The notes under the pieces: model-generated
What the model saw: the letters and a program-made list of their open reading frames with translations, nothing else
Told to the model about the DNA's origin: nothing
The model's database searches: none
Shown: one piece after another, positions 32,626 to 41,615 of the stretch
How positions within the stretch are numbered: position 1 is the first letter of the stretch
How the letters are laid out: each line of letters starts with the position of its first letter
Made by a program: the position numbers and the translations under genes
Assembly (NCBI RefSeq): GCF_902459485.1
Contig: NZ_LR699119.1
Span: forward strand, 1,922,001-1,986,000
DNA from: Aquicella siphonis
GTDB lineage: Bacteria; Pseudomonadota; Gammaproteobacteria; DSM-16500
Direction: 5' to 3'
Length of the DNA stretch: 64,000 nucleotides

Positions 32626-34089
32626 ATGGCAATCAAAACCCCAATCACCGTGGCGTATGGCGACGGAATCGGCCCTGAAATCATGCAGGCCACCATGAAA
32701 CTGCTGGATGCGGCGCAAGCACAAGTCGCGCCGGAAATCATAGAAGTGGGAGAGAAAATTTATCTGTCGGGCAACACAACCGGCATTCCTGACAAGGCAT
32801 GGGAATCCATCAAGCGGACCAAGGTGCTGCTTAAAAGCCCCATTACGACACCCCAGGGCGGCGGGTATAAAAGCCTGAACGTAACCATGCGCAAGACGCT
32901 GGGATTATTCGCGAATGTACGACCCTGCGTATCTTACGCACCCTTTGTGTCTTCGAATTTTTCCAATATCGATCTGGTCATCGTGCGGGAAAATGAAGAA
33001 GATTTATATTCCGGCATAGAGCATCGCGGCACGGAGGAAGTCTATCAATGCCTGAAAATTGTCACCCGCCCGGGATGTGAGCGCATCATTCAATACGCGT
33101 TTGAATATGCCCGTAAATTCAACCGCAAAAAAGTCACCTGCCTCAGCAAGGACAATATCATGAAAATGACCGATGGTTTATTCCATCGCGTTTTCAATGA
33201 AATTGCCGCGCAATATCCTGACATCCAGAATGAGCATTTGATTGTCGATATCGGCACCGCGCTGATAGCAAGCAATCCGGAACGTTTTGACGTCATCGTC
33301 ACACTGAATCTCTACGGCGACATTATTTCCGATGTCGCCGCGCAAGTAGCCGGGTCTGTCGGACTCGCCGGTTCCGCAAACATAGGCAATCAGGTCGCGA
33401 TGTTCGAAGCCATTCATGGGTCCGCTCCGGATATTGCCGGAAAAGACATCGCAAACCCCTCAGGATTGATGCACGCGGCCATACAGATGCTGGTGCATAT
33501 CAATCAGCCGGAAATCGCCACCTTGATTGAAAACGCCTGGTTAAAGACGCTGGAAGACGGCATTCACACCGGCGACATTTATTCGCCCGAGCACAGCAAG
33601 AAGAAGGTCGGGACCCGGGAATTTGCTGACGCGGTCATCGCGAGGCTGGGCCAGCTTCCCTCGCATTTCAAGGCGGCTCACTATAAGCCCGGAGCCTATG
33701 CCAAGATAGAGTGCTATGGCGCCCAGCCCAAGGCGGAAAGTCGCAAGGAACTGGTAGGCGTTGATGTGTTTCTTGATAATCCCCAGGATTTAACCGCGCA
33801 GGAATTATCCGGAAAAATAGCTGGCCTGGGCGGCCCGATGAGCCTGATTGTCATCACCAGCCGCGGCCTGAAAATCTGGCCCGACAGCAGTATAGAAACA
33901 CCCTATTTGCGGCATTGCTGCTGCCGCTTTCAATCCTCCAGGGATATCAAGCAGCTGCAAGCCGTTTCTCACTCCGACATTATCAATCTGCTGGCGCGGA
34001 TGAATGAAATCGGTCTTGATACCATCAAGACCGAAAATTTATATACCTTCGACGGCGAACTGGGGTATACCCTGGCGCAAGGACAATAA
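32626..34089 (+). CDS. icd: Isocitrate dehydrogenase, long form (Rickettsia-type)
   Basis: A 487-residue beta-decarboxylating dehydrogenase. VAYGDGIGPEIMQATMKLLDAA starts it, KSPITTPQGGGYKSLNVTMRK is the isocitrate loop, VIVRENEEDLYSGIEH follows, and NLYGDIISDVAAQVAGSVGLAGSANIG is the metal site. AMFEAIHGSAPDIAGKDIANPSG is the coenzyme-binding segment. After about residue 340 there is an extra C-terminal domain of about 150 residues, as in the long isocitrate dehydrogenases of Rickettsia and relatives and absent from the enteric enzyme. A GAGGAG ribosome binding site and a TATAAT box (near 32594) precede it. Confidence 0.88.
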   Translation: MAIKTPITVAYGDGIGPEIMQATMKLLDAAQAQVAPEIIEVGEKIYLSGNTTGIPDKAWESIKRTKVLLKSPITTPQGGGYKSLNVTMRKTLGLFANVRPCVSYAPFVSSNFSNIDLVIVRENEEDLYSGIEHRGTEEVYQCLKIVTRPGCERIIQYAFEYARKFNRKKVTCLSKDNIMKMTDGLFHRVFNEIAAQYPDIQNEHLIVDIGTALIASNPERFDVIVTLNLYGDIISDVAAQVAGSVGLAGSANIGNQVAMFEAIHGSAPDIAGKDIANPSGLMHAAIQMLVHINQPEIATLIENAWLKTLEDGIHTGDIYSPEHSKKKVGTREFADAVIARLGQLPSHFKAAHYKPGAYAKIECYGAQPKAESRKELVGVDVFLDNPQDLTAQELSGKIAGLGGPMSLIVITSRGLKIWPDSSIETPYLRHCCCRFQSSRDIKQLQAVSHSDIINLLARMNEIGLDTIKTENLYTFDGELGYTLAQGQ

Positions 34090-34104
34090 TCTGCTCATCC
34101 CTCG

Positions 34105-34130
34105 GCCTGCCTTGCGCGCGCAAGGCAGGC
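34105..34130. terminator. 26-bp perfect palindrome after icd
   Basis: GCCTGCCTTGCGC followed by its exact reverse complement, 15 bases past the icd stop. It can form a strong hairpin, but no T run follows on the plus strand, so it may stop transcription only weakly or protect the mRNA end. Confidence 0.5.
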
Positions 34131-34225
34131 ACAACCAGTCAGTGATCGCGGCATTACGCCATCTTCCCTGTTGTATCTCGTGACAATATCAGTTACCTTT
34201 TCCCTGGAAAAATGGAGTATTGCTC

Positions 34226-34504
34226 GTGACTAAAAAGCCCAACAAACTTCCCAATCTGGAAGATTCATTATCTGAAATTACCCAGCTTATCGACAGAATG
34301 GAACATAGTGAACAAACGCTGGAACAATCTCTCGATAGCTTTGAGCGCGGCATCACCCTGGTAAGACACTGCCAGAAAATACTCGACCAGGCCGAGCAAA
34401 AAGTCCAGATTCTTATGCAGAATAACAATCAAGAAGAATTAATACCCTACGATAACAATGACCAGCAACAAGGGCCTGAAATCGATGAAGCAAACAACGA
34501 CTGA
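34226..34504 (+). CDS. xseB: Exodeoxyribonuclease VII small subunit
   Basis: A 92-residue helical protein with the XseB pattern LEDSLSEITQLIDRMEHSEQTLEQSLDSFERGITLVRHCQKILDQAEQKVQIL. It forms exonuclease VII with XseA, which is not in the window. The C-terminal tail is acidic and Asn/Gln-rich. A TTG at 34220 is open, but GGAG lies eight bases ahead of the GTG at 34226, which is preferred. It overlaps ispA, as in the common xseB-ispA order. Confidence 0.9.
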   Translation: MTKKPNKLPNLEDSLSEITQLIDRMEHSEQTLEQSLDSFERGITLVRHCQKILDQAEQKVQILMQNNNQEELIPYDNNDQQQGPEIDEANND

Positions 34505-35390
34505 TACTACCCTGGATGAACTGTTTCAGCTTTGCTCAGACCGGCTGAAGCAGATCTATCCGCCTCTTCTGGAAGAGATCCCTTCACTTGATCTCAAAAC
34601 GGCCATGGAATACACCTTGCTGAATGGCGGCAAACACATCAGACCGTTACTGATTTACGCGACCGGCATGATTTTCAACGCCCCTCTCGAAAACCTGGAT
34701 GCTCCGGCTGGTTCAGTTGAACTTATCCACACGTATTCCCTGATTCATGATGACTTGCCGAGCATGGATGACGCTGACATGCGTCGGGGCAAGCTTGCAT
34801 GCCATAAGGTCCACGGAGAAGGGATTGCCATTCTGACAGGCGACGCAATGCATACACTGGCGATACAGGTTATCGCCAGCCACCCCTCGCAGCTAAAAGC
34901 GGACCGCAGGCTGCAAATGATCCAGATACTCACCCACGCATGCGGCCCTTATGGCATGGCGGCAGGTCAGGCGCTAGACATCACTGTCATGAATGACAAC
35001 ACTATCTCTGAAGATCTGCTTCTGGATATTTACCGCCTGAAAACCGGCGCCTTGTTCGCCGCCTGCATTGAATTGGGCTGGCTTGCCTCTCGCGATGATG
35101 ATGAAGTCAACCAGCAAGCCTTGCGGGAATTTGGTCATTGCATAGGTCTGGCTTTTCAGATCCAGGATGATCTTCTTGATATTGAATCCTCTTCTGAAAT
35201 CACAGGCAAATCTGTGGGACTGGACGCCAAGCATCACAAGATCACTTATCCCAAACTCGTCGGACGGCTCAAAGCACGAGATAAAATCCAGTCCTTGTAC
35301 CAGCAGGCATTGGAAGCCATCAACTATATGGGCCAGCAGGCGCAATTATTACGTGATTTGACCAGTCACATGCTGGAACGAAGCCGTTAA
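34485..35390 (+). CDS. ispA: Geranyl/farnesyl diphosphate synthase
   Basis: Condenses DMAPP and IPP to farnesyl diphosphate. The roughly 301-residue protein has GGKHIRPLL, the first Asp-rich motif HDDLPSMDDADMRRG, and the second motif QIQDDLLDIE with GKSVGLDAKHHKITYP. The frame is open to an ATG at 34458, but the ATG at 34485 gives the usual N-terminus and is preferred weakly. It uses IPP/DMAPP, which in this genome come from the mevalonate operon at 43-49 kb. Confidence 0.92.
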   Translation: MKQTTTDTTLDELFQLCSDRLKQIYPPLLEEIPSLDLKTAMEYTLLNGGKHIRPLLIYATGMIFNAPLENLDAPAGSVELIHTYSLIHDDLPSMDDADMRRGKLACHKVHGEGIAILTGDAMHTLAIQVIASHPSQLKADRRLQMIQILTHACGPYGMAAGQALDITVMNDNTISEDLLLDIYRLKTGALFAACIELGWLASRDDDEVNQQALREFGHCIGLAFQIQDDLLDIESSSEITGKSVGLDAKHHKITYPKLVGRLKARDKIQSLYQQALEAINYMGQQAQLLRDLTSHMLERSR

Positions 35391-35401
35391 CGCAAATCAC
35401 C

Positions 35402-35468
35402 GCTCTGATGGCATGGGTTAGCTGCGGCCGGCATCCGGCCGCTGTCGCACTGTCCGCCTGATCAGAGC
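35402..35468. other. Structured intergenic segment after ispA
   Basis: An outer eight-base pair (GCTCTGAT at 35402 and ATCAGAGC at 35461) encloses a perfect inner hairpin GCGGCCGG-CAT-CCGGCCGC at 35424-35442. No T run follows. It may be an RNA end structure or part of an unrecognised RNA. The rest of the gap to nrdR is A/T-rich and should hold the nrdR promoter. Confidence 0.45.
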
Positions 35469-35608
35469 CGTTAGACGGATAGCGTCGCCACCGTTGAATA
35501 TTCTTGCAAAATCGCATTTTTCACCAAAAATTTAAATATTTAACTACCTTTTTTCATTAGAACAGGATAAACTTTGCACATTATAAAGTTTTAAAAACTT
35601 GAATAACG

Positions 35609-36100
35609 ATGTACTGCCCATTCTGTAATGCAGGTGACACGAAAGTAATTGATTCGCGTTTGATCCGGGAAGGTAATCAGACCCGAAGACGGCGCGAGTG
35701 CCCTGATTGCAAAGAGCGATTCACGACTTATGAAGCAGCGGAATTATCTCTTCCCCGCATCATCAAGCGTGACGGCCGGCGGTCACCATTTAACGAGGAC
35801 AAACTGCGGGCAGGAATGTTGCGCGCAATGGAAAAACGCCCTGTCAGCGTAGAGCAGATCGAGACTGCGATTGTGAGGATCATCCGCAAAGCCATGACTA
35901 GCGGCGAGCGGGAAATACCCTCTTCACAAGTCGGTGAGTGGGTCATGGAAGAACTGCATCAACTCGACCAGGTGGCTTACGTCCGGTTTGCATCGGTGTA
36001 TCGTTGTTTTCAAGATATTGATGAATTCCGTAGAGAAATTAGCAGATTGACACGATATGCCAAACGAACCAAAGCAAGGCCAAGCCACTCCAGAAAATAA
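35609..36100 (+). CDS. nrdR: Transcriptional repressor NrdR
   Basis: Represses ribonucleotide reductase genes in response to ATP/dATP. The 163-residue protein has the zinc ribbon C3-x2-C6 ... C31-x2-C34, the following RFTTYE and the ATP-cone domain from about residue 48 ([25 protein letters not shown]). It is slightly longer than enteric NrdR because of a basic tail. The last 44 bases overlap nusB. Confidence 0.96.
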   Translation: MYCPFCNAGDTKVIDSRLIREGNQTRRRRECPDCKERFTTYEAAELSLPRIIKRDGRRSPFNEDKLRAGMLRAMEKRPVSVEQIETAIVRIIRKAMTSGEREIPSSQVGEWVMEELHQLDQVAYVRFASVYRCFQDIDEFRREISRLTRYAKRTKARPSHSRK

Positions 36101-36542
36101 CGCCATCAATCCGGTTGCTCGGCATAATGCGCGGCGTTACGCGCTGCAGGCCATGTACCAATGGCAGCTTTCAGGAACTTCGATCACCGATATTGAATCC
36201 GAGTTTTTGCATTATCACATTGATAAAAAACTGGACCTGGATTACTTCAAGGAACTCATACACGGTGTTCCCCGTTACCAGCACAAGATAGACGAAGAAA
36301 TGCAGCCTTATCTTGGCCGCCCCCTGCATGAGATTGACCCGATAGAACTGGGCGTGCTGCGCCTCGCCATTTATGAACTAATGAAGCGGCCAGATGTGCC
36401 TTACCGCGTCATTATCAATGAAGCCCTGGAACTGACAAAAAAATTCGGATCCATAGAGGGGCATAAATTTGTGAATGATATTCTGGACAGGATTGCGAAA
36501 AAAAACCGCATCACCGAAATCAAGATGGGCAGAGACAAATAA
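36057..36542 (+). CDS. nusB: Transcription antitermination protein NusB
   Basis: RNA-binding factor of the rRNA antitermination complex. The 161-residue protein has [20 protein letters not shown], then [42 protein letters not shown] and [14 protein letters not shown], all typical NusB. About 20 residues precede the conserved start, and the only ATG in reach overlaps nrdR by 44 bases. ribE/ribH genes, often upstream, are absent here. Confidence 0.95.
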   Translation: MPNEPKQGQATPENNAINPVARHNARRYALQAMYQWQLSGTSITDIESEFLHYHIDKKLDLDYFKELIHGVPRYQHKIDEEMQPYLGRPLHEIDPIELGVLRLAIYELMKRPDVPYRVIINEALELTKKFGSIEGHKFVNDILDRIAKKNRITEIKMGRDK

Positions 36543-36607
36543 TCCTGCCTTGCGGAGAGCGTTACTGAACCGTGCCAATATCTCCTTGCCCCTGGGCTTA
36601 CAAATGC

Positions 36608-36835
36608 TCAGAAACCTCCTGGTGAGGCTTTATTCACAGCCTCGGCCTGATGTTCGGCTTCTTCTGATGCTTCTTTTTTAGCGTCATCGAGGTTGAGCAA
36701 CTCTGCCACCTGATCAGCCAGGTTTAATCCGGAGTAAAACCTGAGATTCTGATACCGTAACGTTCCAGTGCCTCTTGACGGTCTGACAGCTACTTCAACG
36801 GTTTCCGTTGCCACTTCAAATACTCTGCTGCGCAT
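36608..36835 (-). CDS. Small hypothetical protein, acidic C-terminal half
   Basis: A 75-residue frame preceded by GAGGTG at good spacing from its ATG. The N-terminal half is mixed and basic (VRPSRGTGTLRYQNLRF); the rest, from about residue 38, is helical and acidic (NLADQVAELLNLDDAKKEASEEAEHQAEA). No relative is recognised. The ribosome binding site and intergenic position, with about 200 bases free upstream, favour a real gene. Confidence 0.5.
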   Translation of the reverse strand: MRSRVFEVATETVEVAVRPSRGTGTLRYQNLRFYSGLNLADQVAELLNLDDAKKEASEEAEHQAEAVNKASPGGF

Positions 36836-37033
36836 GCCACACCTCGTTTAATAAATTATGTGATTATATTTATATTCAATACTCTTAAAAACGGTCAATA
36901 TATTACCATTATGCGCGGCGTAAGCAAGCAATTAAGATATGTAACAAACAGAAAATCTTAGACTTGGCGGCATGATTAGCAGGCGCATTTTTATAACCGG
37001 ATTCAAAGAAAATGCGTTTTGAATTGAAGATAT

Positions 37034-38185
37034 TCAAAACGTCTTGACCACTTTGCGCAGAAAATCTTCACATAAAGCCAGCTGATCCAGCGTGACAAAT
37101 TCATTCGCGCGGTGAGCCTGCTCGATACTGCCCGGGCCGCATACCAGTACCGGAATATGCGCCTGTTGAAACAGTCCCGCCTCGGTAGCGTACGCCACCT
37201 TGCGTATTTCGTTTTCAAGACCAGCCGCGCGCGCGAGCCAGGATACCACCGCGTCGTCTCCAGCCTCAAAACCCGGCACGGCAGCGACCGCGTCTATTTC
37301 TATGCCCGCATCCCCGTATTCCTTCTGCATTTGTGGTTGTATCGCTTCCTGAACATACGCAGTAATCCTGTCAATCACACTGCGAGGCTGGATGCCGGGC
37401 AGATGACGAAATTCAAAAAAGAATTCGCACTGCTCCGGTATAATGTTGCGGGCATGGCCGCCTTGTATCATGTTGGTGGAGACAGTGGTAAAAGGGACAT
37501 CAAAATGCCGGTCAAACGGCCCTTCCCGGTTAAATTCATCCGCGAGACTTCGTATGTGACAAATCAGTTTCGCAGCATATTCAATTGCGTTGCAGCCTTG
37601 CGGCGTCAGGGAAGAGTGAGCCGCCCGCCCCCTGATCCGGCAGCGAAAAACCTGTACCCCTTTATGAGCCACAACCGGCCGCATGCTCGTAGGCTCACCC
37701 ACAATACAGGCGGCCGGTTTAATCCCCGCGTGCTGCAAGTCTGTAATCATGACAGACGCCCCCAGGCAGCCTACTTCTTCGTCATAGGAAAAAGCAAAAT
37801 GCACGGGATGGGATAATTTCAGCCTGACAAACTCCGGAACGAGCGCCAGCAGAACCGCCAAAAAACCTTTCATGTCACAGGCGCCGCGGCCGTATACTTT
37901 ATCATCCCTCAAAACAGCGGTGAAAGGAGGCGTATCCCACTGCTGGCCGTCAACAGGAACCACATCCGTATGCCCGGATAGAATCACGCCGCCGTCTACC
38001 GAACCGTTTTGCGCCGGCAAGGTGGCAAACAAATTCGCTTTCGCCTGGCGGGGGTCACGGGTAATCCGGGTCTGTAAATGATGGCGTTCAAACCATGCCT
38101 GCGCACAGGAAATAAGTTCCAGGTTGGAATTGCGGGAAGTCGTGTCAAATTCGATTAGGCGTTTAAGCCATTCCAGTGTGCTCAT
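37034..38185 (-). CDS. argE: Acetylornithine deacetylase (M20 family)
   Basis: Hydrolyses N-acetylornithine to ornithine in arginine synthesis. The 383-residue protein has LSGHTDVVPVDGQQW (zinc His and catalytic Asp) near residue 70, GRGACDMKGFLAVLLAL near residue 99, YDEEVGCLGA (catalytic Glu-Glu) near residue 130 and a lid domain KGVQVFRCRIRGRAAHSS. FQQAHIPVLVCGPGSIEQAHRANEFV near the C-terminus holds the last zinc His. The match is good, but related M20 amidohydrolases are hard to separate. Divergent from thiL, 48 bases away. Confidence 0.88.
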   Translation of the reverse strand: MSTLEWLKRLIEFDTTSRNSNLELISCAQAWFERHHLQTRITRDPRQAKANLFATLPAQNGSVDGGVILSGHTDVVPVDGQQWDTPPFTAVLRDDKVYGRGACDMKGFLAVLLALVPEFVRLKLSHPVHFAFSYDEEVGCLGASVMITDLQHAGIKPAACIVGEPTSMRPVVAHKGVQVFRCRIRGRAAHSSLTPQGCNAIEYAAKLICHIRSLADEFNREGPFDRHFDVPFTTVSTNMIQGGHARNIIPEQCEFFFEFRHLPGIQPRSVIDRITAYVQEAIQPQMQKEYGDAGIEIDAVAAVPGFEAGDDAVVSWLARAAGLENEIRKVAYATEAGLFQQAHIPVLVCGPGSIEQAHRANEFVTLDQLALCEDFLRKVVKTF

Positions 38186-38233
38186 ATGGATTACCTGTAA
38201 CAGAACCGTTCAAAAACCCGTATACTATACCCC

Positions 38234-39190
38234 ATGTCAGAATTCGATATCATAAACAAATACTTCGCGGCGCGAGCAAAAAACCGTCCCGATGTGCGCG
38301 TGGGAATCGGTGACGATGCAGCCGTGGTCCAGCCTGCGCCGGGCAGTGAGCTGGTCATCACCACTGACACCTTGATCGCTGGCGTGCACTTTCCTGAAAC
38401 AACTCTTCCTTATGATATCGGCCACAAGGCGCTGGCCGTCAATTTAAGCGATCTCGCAGCGATGGGCGCTACGCCAGCCTGGGTCACACTGGCGCTGACC
38501 CTCCCGCAAGAAAGTGCAGACTGGATAAAATCCTTTTGCGACGGATTTTTCACTCTCGCCGACCGGTATTCAGTCCAGTTGATAGGCGGAGACCTGACGC
38601 GCGGCCCGCTTTCCATTACCGTACAGGCTTTAGGTTACGCTCCCATAGGCAAAGCCTTGCTGCGATCGGGCGCAAAACCGACCGACCTCATTTATGTCAC
38701 CGGCACACTGGGTGATGCAGGCCTGGGATTAAGGTTTTTGCAGCAAGGAATCACCCTGGATGTCTCTTATCAACCCTGGATACTGGAGCGGTTGAACAGA
38801 CCCGAACCACGCATCATGGCGGGTGAAATCTTGCGTTTCCTGGCCAGTGCTGCGATTGATATTTCTGACGGATTGGCTGCGGATCTTGGCCATATACTGG
38901 AATCCAGTCATGCCGGCGCCTTGATATACCCTGATCAATTACCTTTATCAGAAGCGTCTACCTGCACTCTTGCACCGGCGGAAGCCATTACACTCGCGCT
39001 AACGGCGGGCGATGATTATGAATTATGCTTTACCCTGCCCGCGGAATTGCGCGGCACTCTTGAACGACTACCCTCCTTTCCCTGCCGTCTGACATGCATT
39101 GGTGAAATCACCCGTCAGCCAGGACTGGAATTACGCTATCAAAATGGAAACCCTTACCATGGCCCGATTTTCGGTTACCAGCATTTTTGA
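38234..39190 (+). CDS. thiL: Thiamine-monophosphate kinase
   Basis: Phosphorylates thiamine monophosphate to the diphosphate cofactor. The 318-residue PurM/ThiL-fold protein has RVGIGDDAAVV near residue 22, ITTDTLIAGVHFP, HKALAVNLSDLAAMGATPAWVTLAL, LIGGDLTRGPLSI and the late ALTAGDDYELCFTLP, all ThiL landmarks. Its 3' end overlaps pgpA by about 30 bases, the common thiL-pgpA pairing. Confidence 0.95.
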   Translation: MSEFDIINKYFAARAKNRPDVRVGIGDDAAVVQPAPGSELVITTDTLIAGVHFPETTLPYDIGHKALAVNLSDLAAMGATPAWVTLALTLPQESADWIKSFCDGFFTLADRYSVQLIGGDLTRGPLSITVQALGYAPIGKALLRSGAKPTDLIYVTGTLGDAGLGLRFLQQGITLDVSYQPWILERLNRPEPRIMAGEILRFLASAAIDISDGLAADLGHILESSHAGALIYPDQLPLSEASTCTLAPAEAITLALTAGDDYELCFTLPAELRGTLERLPSFPCRLTCIGEITRQPGLELRYQNGNPYHGPIFGYQHF

Positions 39191-39689
39191 CAAACTTAAA
39201 TCCCGTTCCCGCGTTTCACCTCCCATTCCGGAAAAAGTGTGGCGCGACCCGCTTTATTTTGCCGCCTTCGGATTTGGCAGCGGAACCGTGCCGGTCGCGC
39301 CGGGAACATTTGGCACCCTGCTAGCCATCCCGTTTTACCTGATCTTGCAGCCGCTGCCGCAAACAGCTTTTCTGATCTTCGTCATTCTGTTCGCCGCAGC
39401 GAGTTCCTGGATTTGCGACCGCGTCAGCCGTGAAATTCACTCACACGACCATCCCGGTATGTGCATAGATGAGTTTGCAGGATTCTTCGTCACCATGATC
39501 CATGCGCCGCCTGGACCGCTCTGGATCGTTCTGGGGTTTTTACTCTTCAGGCTGTTTGACATCTGGAAACCCTGGCCTATCCATCTCCTGGACCAAAAAG
39601 TCCATGGTGGCTTTGGCATGGTGTTGGATGATATAGTCGCGGGATTGTTCGCTTTCGCTGTGATTCAACTTTGTTCCTTCATTTTTTGA
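39159..39689 (+). CDS. pgpA: Phosphatidylglycerophosphatase A
   Basis: Dephosphorylates phosphatidylglycerophosphate at the inner membrane. The protein of about 176 residues has GFGSGTVPVAPGTFGTLLAIPFYL near residue 36, ICDRVSREIHSHDHPGMCIDEFAGFFVTM in the centre and FDIWKPWPIHLLDQKVHGGFGMVLDDIVAGLFAF at the end, all PgpA signatures. ATG codons at 39099, 39144 and 39159 are in frame; 39159 is chosen because it has a weak GGAAA ahead and avoids a longer overlap with thiL. Confidence 0.92.
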   Translation: MARFSVTSIFDKLKSRSRVSPPIPEKVWRDPLYFAAFGFGSGTVPVAPGTFGTLLAIPFYLILQPLPQTAFLIFVILFAAASSWICDRVSREIHSHDHPGMCIDEFAGFFVTMIHAPPGPLWIVLGFLLFRLFDIWKPWPIHLLDQKVHGGFGMVLDDIVAGLFAFAVIQLCSFIF

Positions 39690-39699
39690 GGTATTTGCA

Positions 39700-40110
39700 A
39701 TGACGCAATGGTTGCCGCCGGCAATTCTCGCCCTGTTCAGCTTTGGCTTGTGGGGATTATTTTCCAAGCTTGCGATCGCACACATTGATTCCAAAAGCGC
39801 GCTCATTTTTCAAACGGCTGGCGTGCTGCTGGTCGGCCTCATCACCCTGGGCATGCTGGATTTCAAACCCGCGACAGACATGAAAGGCCTTAGCTTCGGC
39901 TTGCTCACCGGCGTTGCATACGGCGTGGGCTGCCTTTTTTATCTTATTGCCGCAGACAAAGGAAAACTTATCACCGTCGTGACCCTGACCGCGCTGTATC
40001 CGCTGGTGACGATTGTGCTTTCCTATTTTCTTTTGCGCGAAGGCATCAACGCCAAACAGTTTATTGGCATATTGCTCGCGCTGGCCGCCATTTTCCTGAT
40101 GTCACAATGA
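39700..40110 (+). CDS. Half-size EamA-domain membrane protein
   Basis: A 136-residue protein made of a single EamA unit of about four to five helices, where full DMT transporters have two. ALYPLVTIVLSYFLLREGINAKQFIGILLALAAIFLM is the typical end of an EamA domain. It probably works as a homodimer. The substrate is unknown. It sits 10 bases after pgpA and 6 before the photolyase, so all may be co-transcribed. Confidence 0.85.
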   Translation: MTQWLPPAILALFSFGLWGLFSKLAIAHIDSKSALIFQTAGVLLVGLITLGMLDFKPATDMKGLSFGLLTGVAYGVGCLFYLIAADKGKLITVVTLTALYPLVTIVLSYFLLREGINAKQFIGILLALAAIFLMSQ

Positions 40111-40116
40111 ACCACC

Positions 40117-41502
40117 ATGGCAAAACCCTACCGTCTCGCCCTGCATATTTTTCGACGCGACTTGCGGTTGGATGACAATACCAGTCTTGCTCACGCTCTG
40201 GATTTGTCAGACCAGGTCATTCCCTGTTTCATATTTGACAAGAGACAGATAGAACTGAATGACTATAAGAGCGATAACAGCATCCAGTTCATGGCGCAGT
40301 CCCTGAAAGAACTGGATGCGCGGCTGCGCGACAAACACACCCGTCTGTTTTGTTTTTACGGCATCGCGGAACAAGTGATACAGCAGTTAATCGCGTCTGA
40401 AGACATTCAGGCGGTGTTTATCAATCGTGATTACACGCCCTTCAGCAAGGCAAGAGACCATCAGATTGAAAAAACCTGCGCCGCCCATGGCGTTGCCTAT
40501 CACTGCTTTGCCGATGTCTTGCTGCATGAACCGGAAGAAATACAAAAACCCGATGGCGGCGCCTACACCGTCTTCACTCACTTTCTTAACAAAGCCGCGC
40601 CCATGTCTGTGCAGCCGCCGCGGAAAAACAAGCGCGACAACTATTATCAAGGCAAACTGACCGCGGAAGATAAAAGCACGCTGGAAAAACTTTCACGCAA
40701 ACAGAATCCCGTCCTCGCGGTCAAAGGCGGCCGGAAAGAAGCATTGACGCTGCTGCAAAAAGCCTGCGCGCTCACGGACTACACGCTGACGCGTGATATT
40801 CCATCCCTGAACGGCACTTCAAGATTATCCGCGCACAACAAATTCGGGACCTTGTCCATCCGGGAATTTTATTTTGCGCTGGCAAATCAGTCGGACAAAG
40901 ATCATGCCCTGATCAGGGAATTATTCTGGCGGGACTTTTTCACTTACATCGCGTTTCACTTTCCTCGTGTCTTCGGACATGCCTTCCAGGAAAAGTTCGC
41001 GCATATCGAGTGGAGCCGCAATGAAAAACATTTTCGCGCCTGGTGTGAAGGACGCACCGGATTTCCCATTGTCGATGCCGGCATGCGGGAACTCAACGCC
41101 ACCGGTTACATGCATAACCGCGCGCGGATGATCACTGCGTCATTCCTTGTGAAAGACTTGCATATAGACTGGCGCTGGGGAGAAAAATATTTTGCACAAA
41201 AGCTGGTCGACTACGACCCCGCCGTCAATAACGGCAATTGGCAATGGGCCGCTTCAACCGGATGCGACGCCCAGCCATACTTTCGGATTTTCAACCCCTG
41301 GCTGCAGCAAAAGAAATTTGACCCGGATTGCCTGTATATCAAACGATGGATCCCTGAACTCGCCGCGCAGCCTCCCGATGTGATTCATACCTTGTACAGA
41401 CAATCAGGCGCTCTAATGACCAATTACCCCCACCCCCTGGTCGATCACGCCATTGAAAGTGGAAAAGCCAAGGCCGTCTATCAGCTAAGCCGCTCACGTT
41501 AA
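40117..41502 (+). CDS. phrB: Deoxyribodipyrimidine photolyase (class I CPD)
   Basis: Uses light to split cyclobutane pyrimidine dimers. The 461-residue protein has the N-terminal antenna domain (IFRRDLRLDDNTSLAHAL) and the FAD-binding C-terminal domain. The latter has FGTLSIREFYFAL, LIRELFWRDFF, WCEGRTGFPIVDAGMRELNATGYMHNRARMITASFLVKDL and the signature WRWGEKYFAQKLVDYDPAVNNGNWQWAASTGCDAQPYFRIFNP. Complete, with normal length. Confidence 0.95.
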   Translation: MAKPYRLALHIFRRDLRLDDNTSLAHALDLSDQVIPCFIFDKRQIELNDYKSDNSIQFMAQSLKELDARLRDKHTRLFCFYGIAEQVIQQLIASEDIQAVFINRDYTPFSKARDHQIEKTCAAHGVAYHCFADVLLHEPEEIQKPDGGAYTVFTHFLNKAAPMSVQPPRKNKRDNYYQGKLTAEDKSTLEKLSRKQNPVLAVKGGRKEALTLLQKACALTDYTLTRDIPSLNGTSRLSAHNKFGTLSIREFYFALANQSDKDHALIRELFWRDFFTYIAFHFPRVFGHAFQEKFAHIEWSRNEKHFRAWCEGRTGFPIVDAGMRELNATGYMHNRARMITASFLVKDLHIDWRWGEKYFAQKLVDYDPAVNNGNWQWAASTGCDAQPYFRIFNPWLQQKKFDPDCLYIKRWIPELAAQPPDVIHTLYRQSGALMTNYPHPLVDHAIESGKAKAVYQLSRSR

Positions 41503-41615
41503 CCGCCGCGGGTGAATGCATTCATGAACAATCCGGGAACCACCTGACAGACCCACATAAGATTTTCTTAATCTTTGCTTGCTAAGGTGAAAGAAAGCAT
41601 GGTGGAGAATACAGG

